Positions 58,925-64,000 of a stretch of 64,000 nucleotides of DNA are shown one piece after another (position 1 is the first letter of the stretch; every line of letters begins with the position of its first letter). The notes beneath the pieces are model-generated. The model was not told the origin of the DNA and ran no database searches. It was given only the letters and a program-made list of their open reading frames with translations. This DNA comes from Pseudomonas graminis (GTDB lineage: Bacteria > Pseudomonadota > Gammaproteobacteria > Pseudomonadales > Pseudomonadaceae). The position numbers and the translations under genes are program-made. The stretch covers positions 29,377 to 93,376 of the forward strand of contig NZ_MDEN01000049.1 of the NCBI RefSeq assembly GCF_001705435.1, written 5' to 3'.

Positions 58925-60136
58925 ATGACTCAGGAATGGGATGCCGGTCGACTGGACAGCGATCTCGAGGGCGTCGGTTTCGACACCCTCGCGGTACGTG
59001 CCGGTCAGCACCGCACGCCGGAACGCGAGCACAGCGATCCACTGTTTTTCACGTCCAGCTACGTGTTCCGCACGGCAGCCGAGGCGGCCGCGACCTTCGC
59101 CGGTGAGATCCCCGGCAACGTCTATTCGCGCTACACCAACCCGACCGTGGCCTCGTTCGAAGAGCGCATGGCCGCGCTGGAAGGCGGCGAGCAGGCGGTG
59201 GCGACCTCCACGGGGATGTCCGCCATCCTCGCCACGGTGATGAGCTTCTGCAGCGCCGGCGACCACGTGCTGGTGTCGAAGAGCGTGTTCGGTTCGACCA
59301 TCAGCCTGTTTGAAAAGTATTTCAAACGCTTCGGGGTGGAGGTCGATTACGTCCCCCTCGCCGAATTGTCCGGCTGGGACGCGGCGATCAAGCCGAACAC
59401 CAAAATGCTGTTTGTCGAATCGCCTTCCAACCCGTTGGCGGAGCTGGTCGACATCAACGGGCTGGCGGAAATCGCCCACGCCAAGGGCACGCTGCTGGTG
59501 GTCGATAACTGCTTCTGCACTCCGGCCCTGCAGCAACCGCTGCGCATGGGGGCGGACGTGGTCGTGCACTCGGCGACCAAGTTCATCGACGGACAAGGCC
59601 GCGCCATGGGTGGCGTGGTGGTCGGTCGTAGCGAGCTGATGAAAGAAGTCGTCGGCTTCCTGCGCACTGCTGGCCCGAGCCTGAGCCCGTTCAACGCCTG
59701 GCTGTTCCTCAAGGGGCTCGAAACCCTGAAAATCCGCATGCGTGCCCATTGCCAGAGCGCTCTGGAACTGGCGCAGTGGCTTGAACAGCAGGAGGGCATC
59801 GAGAAGGTGCATTACTCCGGTCTCGAGAGTCACCCGCAACATGCATTGGCCAAGCGTCAACAGACGGCGTTCGGCGCGGTGGTGAGTTTTGAGGTGAAGG
59901 GTGGCAAGGACGGCGCATGGCGTTTCATTGATGCCACGCGATTGATCTCGATCACCGCGAACCTGGGCGATACCAAGACCACTATTACTCATCCGAGCAC
60001 CACCTCCCACGGTCGGCTGTCTCCGCAAGAGCGTGAGGCGGCCGGCATTCGTGACAGTCTGATCCGCGTCGCGGTAGGGCTGGAGGACGTCGCAGACCTG
60101 CAAGCGGATCTCGCACGGGGTCTGGCTGCCTTGTAA
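58925..60136 (+). CDS. metZ: O-succinylhomoserine sulfhydrylase
   Basis: A 403-residue PLP enzyme of the Cys/Met metabolism family. The PLP lysine is in VVVHSATKFIDGQGRAMGG (about residue 220). YSRYTNPTVASFEERMAALEGG and TSTGMSAILATVMSF are family blocks. In Pseudomonas, direct sulfhydrylation of O-succinylhomoserine makes homocysteine, and metZ normally follows purF. AAGGAGCAGGC precedes the ATG. Terminator at 60157. Confidence 0.93.
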   Translation: MTQEWDAGRLDSDLEGVGFDTLAVRAGQHRTPEREHSDPLFFTSSYVFRTAAEAAATFAGEIPGNVYSRYTNPTVASFEERMAALEGGEQAVATSTGMSAILATVMSFCSAGDHVLVSKSVFGSTISLFEKYFKRFGVEVDYVPLAELSGWDAAIKPNTKMLFVESPSNPLAELVDINGLAEIAHAKGTLLVVDNCFCTPALQQPLRMGADVVVHSATKFIDGQGRAMGGVVVGRSELMKEVVGFLRTAGPSLSPFNAWLFLKGLETLKIRMRAHCQSALELAQWLEQQEGIEKVHYSGLESHPQHALAKRQQTAFGAVVSFEVKGGKDGAWRFIDATRLISITANLGDTKTTITHPSTTSHGRLSPQEREAAGIRDSLIRVAVGLEDVADLQADLARGLAAL

Positions 60137-60156
60137 GCAGGGTGTCCGAACACGAA

Positions 60157-60181
60157 AGCGAGCCCTGGGGCTCGCTTTTTT
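60157..60181 (+). terminator. Rho-independent terminator after metZ
   Basis: Stem AGCGAGCC-CTGG-GGCTCGCT followed by six T; 20 bases after the metZ stop. Confidence 0.85.
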
Positions 60182-60249
60182 GTTTGCGATGTGCAGCTTC
60201 GTGCTTGCTGCGAAAAATGGCTCTTTTTAAAAAAACTTCAAGCAGGCTA

Positions 60250-60278
60250 TTGACTTAGGTTCATCACCTGCGTAAATT
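60250..60278 (+). promoter_or_regulatory. sigma70-type promoter of the tRNA operon
   Basis: -35 TTGACT (60250-60255), 17-base spacer, -10 TAAATT (60273-60278). The -10 to tRNA-Val spacing of about 20 bases fits a short leader. Confidence 0.75.
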
Positions 60279-60298
60279 TCGCGGCCTCAGCGAAGCAA

Positions 60299-60374
60299 GG
60301 GTGATTAGCTCAGCCGGGAGAGCATCTGCCTTACAAGCAGAGGGTCGGCGGTTCGATCCCGTCATCACCCACCA
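60299..60374 (+). tRNA. tRNA-Val (TAC)
   Basis: 76 bases with CCA encoded. Acceptor stem GGGTGAT/ATCACCC, D-loop TTAGCTCAGCCGGGAGAGC, anticodon loop with TAC in CTGCCTTACAAGCAG, T-arm GGTTCGATCC. Anticodon TAC reads Val codons. Confidence 0.95.
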
Positions 60375-60448
60375 TCGTTGAGTGTTTCACAGCAACACCA
60401 GACGCTGAAGGATACTGAGATTCAGCAGGACGAAAGTCCACGCAATGC

Positions 60449-60525
60449 GCAGCGGTAGTTCAGTCGGTTAGAATACCGGCCTGTCACGCCGGGGGTCGCG
60501 GGTTCGAGTCCCGTCCGCTGCGCCA
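60449..60525 (+). tRNA. tRNA-Asp (GTC), copy 1
   Basis: 77 bases with CCA encoded. Acceptor GCAGCGG/CCGCTGC, anticodon GTC in GGCCTGTCACGCC, T-loop GGTTCGAGTCC. Identical in sequence to copy 2. Confidence 0.95.
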
Positions 60526-60647
60526 TATTTTCCGAATCGGGTCTTCCCGGTTCGAGATTGAAAGCCTAGGTTTTCATTCAGTGTTTTACGAAGCTGCCCT
60601 AAGGGTCGGTTTCAACAGCGTTAAGCAGATGAAAGTCTGTGCGACAA

Positions 60648-60724
60648 GCAGCGGTAGTTCAGTCGGTTAGAATACCGGCCTGTCACGCCGGGGGTCGCGG
60701 GTTCGAGTCCCGTCCGCTGCGCCA
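60648..60724 (+). tRNA. tRNA-Asp (GTC), copy 2
   Basis: Same 77-base sequence as copy 1. The spacers differ, so this is a duplicate within one tRNA operon. Confidence 0.95.
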
Positions 60725-60767
60725 TACATCGCTTCGAGGCCCTTGAACGCCTTGAAGCAACAGAGAA

Positions 60768-60791
60768 AGCGATCCCAGGATCGCTTTTTTT
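60768..60791 (+). terminator. terminator of the tRNA operon
   Basis: Stem AGCGATC-CCAG-GATCGCT followed by a run of T. Confidence 0.8.
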
Positions 60792-60920
60792 GTGCCTGCG
60801 ATTTGGCGAACGCTTCGCCTGTCGCGCTGGATGCTGCAGAGCTCGGCGATAAATGCCATGATCGCCGGCTGTTAACGCGGCGCTGTGCGGTGCCTGATTT
60901 CGAATTTGGAGAGCTGGACC

Positions 60921-62186
60921 ATGGGCATGAACCAAACCATCACTGTCATCCCGCCGGGCGTACCGCTGACGGGCCATGTGTCGCCGCCCGGCTCGAAGTC
61001 CATCACCAACCGCGCGCTGCTCCTGGCTGCCCTTGCCAAGGGCACCAGCCACTTGCGCGGCGCGCTGAAAAGCGACGACACCCGCCATATGTCCAACGCC
61101 CTGCGGCAAATGGGCGTGACCATCGAAGAGCCGGACGACACCAGCTTCGTCGTCACCAGCAGTGGGCAACTTGAAGTCCCCCAGGACGCGTTGTTCCTCG
61201 GCAATGCCGGCACGGCGGTGCGGTTCCTGACAGCGGCGGTCGGCACGGTGAATGGCAGCGTCACGCTGGACGGCGATCACTACATGCAGAAGCGCCCGAT
61301 CGGCCCGTTGCTGGAGGCGCTACGCAAAGGCGGCCTGATCGCGGAAAGCGCCACCGGTTGCCCTCCGGTGGCGGTGCACGGGACGGGTTTGATCACCGCC
61401 AAACGCTTCGAAATCGACGGCGGCCTGTCCAGTCAGTACGTCTCCGCGCTGTTGATGGTGGCGGCCTGTGGCGATGCACCGATTGAAGTGGCGCTGACCG
61501 GCAAGGAAATCGGCGCGCGCGGTTACATCGACTTGACCATCGCCTGCATGCGCGCGTTCGGTGCCGAGGTTGAGGTGCTGGATGACGCGTTGTGGCGCGT
61601 TGCACCGACGGGTTACACCGCCTGCGATTATCAGATCGAGCCCGACGCCTCGGCCGCAACCTATTTGTGGGCTGCCGAGGCGCTGACCGGCGGCAAGATC
61701 GACCTGGGCGTGGCGGGGGAGGCGTTCACTCAGCCAGACGCCAAGGCCATGGAAGTGATCGCGCAGTTTCCGAAGATGCCTGCGGTCATAAACGGCTCAC
61801 AGATGCAGGACGCGATTCCTACGCTGGCGGTGCTGGCGGCCTTCAACGAGACGCCTGTGCGCTTCGTTGACCTGGCCAACCTGCGGGTCAAGGAATGCGA
61901 TCGCGTACAGGCGCTGCACGATGGCCTGAATCAGGTTCGGGCCGGGCTGGCCTCGGTAGAGGGCGACGATCTGTTGGTTGCCGCTGATCCGAGTCTGGCG
62001 GGCACCAGCAGTCACGCGCTGATCAATACCCATTCCGACCACCGCATTGCCATGTGTTTCGCGCTGGCCGGTCTGAAGGTGGCAGGGGTGCGGATTCAGG
62101 ATCCGGAGTGCGTCGGCAAAACCTACCCCGGCTATTGGCGGGCGCTGGAGTTCCTCGGGGTGAAACTGGTGCACGGCGAGGTCTGA
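60921..62186 (+). CDS. aroA: 3-phosphoshikimate 1-carboxyvinyltransferase (EPSP synthase)
   Basis: A 421-residue EPSP synthase, the shikimate-pathway enzyme that is the target of glyphosate. N-terminal PGSKSITNRALLLAALAKG binds shikimate-3-phosphate; LFLGNAGTAVRFLTA forms the PEP/glyphosate loop and keeps the Gly96 equivalent, but the Pro101 position of the E. coli enzyme is Phe. DGDHYMQKRPIGPLLEAL, SSQYVSALLM and the C-terminal HSDHRIAMCFALAG are present. A GGAG 10 bases before ATG 60921 supports that start; ATG 60927 is possible. No neighbouring pathway genes adjoin. Confidence 0.9.
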   Translation: MGMNQTITVIPPGVPLTGHVSPPGSKSITNRALLLAALAKGTSHLRGALKSDDTRHMSNALRQMGVTIEEPDDTSFVVTSSGQLEVPQDALFLGNAGTAVRFLTAAVGTVNGSVTLDGDHYMQKRPIGPLLEALRKGGLIAESATGCPPVAVHGTGLITAKRFEIDGGLSSQYVSALLMVAACGDAPIEVALTGKEIGARGYIDLTIACMRAFGAEVEVLDDALWRVAPTGYTACDYQIEPDASAATYLWAAEALTGGKIDLGVAGEAFTQPDAKAMEVIAQFPKMPAVINGSQMQDAIPTLAVLAAFNETPVRFVDLANLRVKECDRVQALHDGLNQVRAGLASVEGDDLLVAADPSLAGTSSHALINTHSDHRIAMCFALAGLKVAGVRIQDPECVGKTYPGYWRALEFLGVKLVHGEV

Positions 62187-62447
62187 GGCGCAGGGCATGC
62201 CGGGCCTGCAGCCGTCGACTGATGGACGCCAGGCCCGGTGGGGCGACTTTTCCGACCCCGTTTCAGTCTGATCAGCGCAACCTGCGCTGCCCTGACAGGC
62301 CCACGCGTACAGGCCCCGTTCACGGTTGCCGTTTCGATGTATCCACACGGTTGCAAACTCTGCGTTGATCCCATGGCAGGCTTGTTGCAGACTTACCGGC
62401 GTTTTCTCCGGTCCACTTTCAGTCGACCAATTGCCCCAGGATGTTTG

Positions 62448-63326
62448 ATGCCTAAATTACTGAGCTTTCGTACCGCATGCTGGGTCATCACCCTGCTGGC
62501 TGCCGCAGGCTGCTCGTCGAAGAAACCGACGGTCTATGAGCATGAGAATTTCGACGATGCCGGGACATTCTCCCGCAGCTACCCGGTCTCGGATGCCGCC
62601 ACCTGCGAAGCGGCCCGAAGGGCGCTGCTGAGTCAGGGCTACATCATTACCAGCAGCGATCCCAAAGTGATCAGCGGCCATAAGAGCTTTCAGCAAACCG
62701 GCGAAACCCACATGGAGATCAGCTTCAACGTGGTGTGTGCGCCGGACGGCAGTGCTGATAAACGGACCACGATGTTCGCCAATGCGCTGCAGGATCGCTA
62801 TGCGTTGAAGAAGGTCAATAACTCCGCCAGCCTGGGGGTCGGCGTGCTGGGCTCGGTCTCGATGCCGATTGGTTCGACCGACGACTCGATGGTCAAGGTC
62901 GCCAGTGAAACCGTGGCGTCGCCCAAGTTCTATGATCGCTTCTTCGCGCTGGTGGAAAATTTCCTGCCGCCTGAACTAAAGAAGGCTGCACACATTGAAG
63001 AGAAGCCTAAAACCGATCTGGGCATGCCTGAGCCGGTGCCAGGCAAGCCGGCGGCGTTGACGGAGCAAAAGCCGGCCGCTGCACCTGCTGCAGCGGCGCC
63101 TGCACCCACTACGCCCGTCGCACCAGCGCCACTCGCGACCCCTGCGACCCCACCTGCGGCCGCTGCCGAGCAGAGCAGCGAGCCGATGCCTGCGCCTGCC
63201 GAGGCGGAACCGTTGAAAACCGAAACAGCGGCGCCTGCCGAGGCCGCGCCTGCCACAACGCCTGCGCCGGCAACGACCACCGAGCCGAGCGCTGCGCCAG
63301 CGGTAGAATCAACGCCGGCGCAGTGA
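62448..63326 (+). CDS. DUF2242-family lipoprotein
   Basis: A 292-residue lipoprotein. Signal peptide MPKLLSFRTACWVITLLAAAGC (Cys22). The DUF2242 domain follows (YEHENFDDAGTFSRSYPVSDAATCEAARRALLSQGYIITSSDPK..), then a Pro/Ala-rich C-terminal tail of about 100 residues that is probably disordered. AGGA precedes the ATG. Conserved hypothetical in pseudomonads; role unknown. Confidence 0.8.
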   Translation: MPKLLSFRTACWVITLLAAAGCSSKKPTVYEHENFDDAGTFSRSYPVSDAATCEAARRALLSQGYIITSSDPKVISGHKSFQQTGETHMEISFNVVCAPDGSADKRTTMFANALQDRYALKKVNNSASLGVGVLGSVSMPIGSTDDSMVKVASETVASPKFYDRFFALVENFLPPELKKAAHIEEKPKTDLGMPEPVPGKPAALTEQKPAAAPAAAAPAPTTPVAPAPLATPATPPAAAAEQSSEPMPAPAEAEPLKTETAAPAEAAPATTPAPATTTEPSAAPAVESTPAQ

Positions 63327-63390
63327 GTCATCTGCTAATTCCCAGCAGAGGTCCCGCGTGCTGACATCGCACGTGCAGCAAACGCAAAAG

Positions 63391-63500
63391 CTGTGGGAGT
63401 GACCGGGGTGGCGCTCCACCTTGCTCACGAAGAGGGCATTTCGGCCACTGGAGATTTAATGGCTGTACTCAACTCTTCGCGAGCAAGCACGCTCCCACAA
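63391..63500. repeat. REP-type palindromic repeat pair
   Basis: Unit 63476-63500 (TTCGCGAGCAAGCACGCTCC..) matches the common Pseudomonas REP element. Unit 63391-63432 is a diverged inverse partner (CTGTGGGAG..GCTCACGAAG). Located between two convergent genes. Confidence 0.75.
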
Positions 63501-63544
63501 GGGTGCACTGGGCCTGCAGATCTTCGGTGTCATTCGTAGCCGCA

Positions 63545-64000
63545 TCACCCCAAAAACAGCTTGTAAGCCGGATTCCTGGTTTCGTCCCAGTACGGGTAAC
63601 CGATCTCCGCCAGCGCCTGCGGCACCAGATGCCGCTCATCCTCCGGCACCACCAATCCCGCCACCACTCGGCCATCCGCCGCACCGTGGTTGCGGTAGTG
63701 GAACATCGAAATATTCCATTTCCCGCCCAGCTTGTTCAGGAAATTGAACAGCGCACCCGGCCGCTCGGGGAATTCAAAGCGCAGTACCACTTCATCGCTG
63801 ACCCGCTCCGAATGCCCGCCGACCATGTGCCGCAGGTGCAGCTTGGCCAGTTCGTTGTCGGTCAGGTCCAGCACCGGGAAACCCTGTTCTGTCAGGCTCG
63901 CAATCAGGGCTTTGCGAGGGGCGGTGTCGGGGTGGGTCTGCACGCCGACGAAGATGTGCGCCTCGCGGTCGGTGTGGTAGCGGTAGTTGAATTCGGTGAT
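63545..64000 (-). CDS. ilvA: threonine dehydratase, biosynthetic, partial (C-terminal domain)
   Basis: The C-terminal 151 residues of IlvA, cut by the window edge at 64,000. The segments VLDLTDNELAKLHLRHMVGG, RFEFPERPGALFNFLNKLG, and MFHYRNHGAADGRVVAGLVVP belong to the ACT-like regulatory domain that senses isoleucine. Ends with NPAYKLFLG. The catalytic PLP part is outside the window. Confidence 0.92.
   Translation of the reverse strand: MTEFNYRYHTDREAHIFVGVQTHPDTAPRKALIASLTEQGFPVLDLTDNELAKLHLRHMVGGHSERVSDEVVLRFEFPERPGALFNFLNKLGGKWNISMFHYRNHGAADGRVVAGLVVPEDERHLVPQALAEIGYPYWDETRNPAYKLFLG

Noticed and set aside
58181..60103. 640-codon minus-strand frame
   Set aside because: Antisense to purF and metZ, both clearly coding.
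60621..61280. Minus-strand frame over the second tRNA-Asp
   Set aside because: It overlaps a certain tRNA gene and the start of aroA; the ending RTGLEPATPGVTGRYSNRLNYR is the usual tRNA shadow seen in misannotated genomes.

Overview
The window comes from a Pseudomonas chromosome, and the evidence is the gene order on the right: tmk(fragment)-holB-pilZ-tatD-tetR, usg-fimV-truA-trpF-accD-folC-SPOR-cvpA-purF-metZ, three tRNAs, aroA and the 3' end of ilvA. The FimV, MvaT-like and REP-type repeats also fit Pseudomonas. The species cannot be fixed from the sequence alone.

There are two unlike halves. From about 42,550 to 64,000 the DNA is GC-rich, tightly packed, mostly plus-strand core genome: DNA replication (holB), c-di-GMP/pilus functions (pilZ, fimV), tRNA modification (truA), tryptophan, fatty-acid, folate, purine and methionine biosynthesis, and tRNA-Val(TAC) plus two near-identical tRNA-Asp(GTC) genes. 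From 1 to about 42,550 the DNA is accessory and mosaic, with more variable base composition, many broken genes, an IS5-type element and many hypothetical proteins. It is a genomic island whose right edge lies inside tmk. Only the 3' part of tmk remains, from the conserved AYQGGGRG motif onward, and the P-loop half is missing. The other end of the island is not in the window.

Left to right, the island holds: decayed VOC, GNAT and PhzF genes with intact NUDIX and SolA-like genes (1-4.8 kb); an AAA ATPase and a membrane protein (5-7.8 kb); two related small genes with related leaders (2.1 and 8.3 kb); a frameshifted IS (9.6-10.8 kb); a LysR-acetyltransferase-MFS cassette (10.9-13.6 kb); small metabolic and signalling genes (13.7-17.6 kb); an AraC regulator and TauE/SafE exporter (17.9-19.6 kb); an eight-gene AT-rich biosynthetic operon (19.7-26.6 kb); an MvaT-type silencer (27.2 kb); small conserved genes (28-29.8 kb); a pair resembling a truncated defence-type locus (29.9-33.2 kb); and a minus-strand mobility operon (34.5-42.4 kb) of three tyrosine-recombinase-like proteins, a helix-turn-helix/coiled-coil protein and a phage-type deoxynucleoside monophosphate kinase.

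Two systems stand out. The first is the operon at 19,738-26,624. It encodes an aminoacyl-tRNA-synthetase-like amino acid:carrier-protein ligase, a free-standing carrier protein, an acyl-CoA-dehydrogenase-like flavoenzyme with a flavin reductase, a formyltransferase, a BtrH/C39-like putative acyltransferase, an exporter and its own phosphopantetheinyl transferase. It looks like an NRPS-independent pathway to a small modified amino-acid metabolite. The second is the island's mobility operon: it interrupts tmk, normally essential, and carries a dNMP kinase as its first gene, which suggests that the element replaces the function it destroys.
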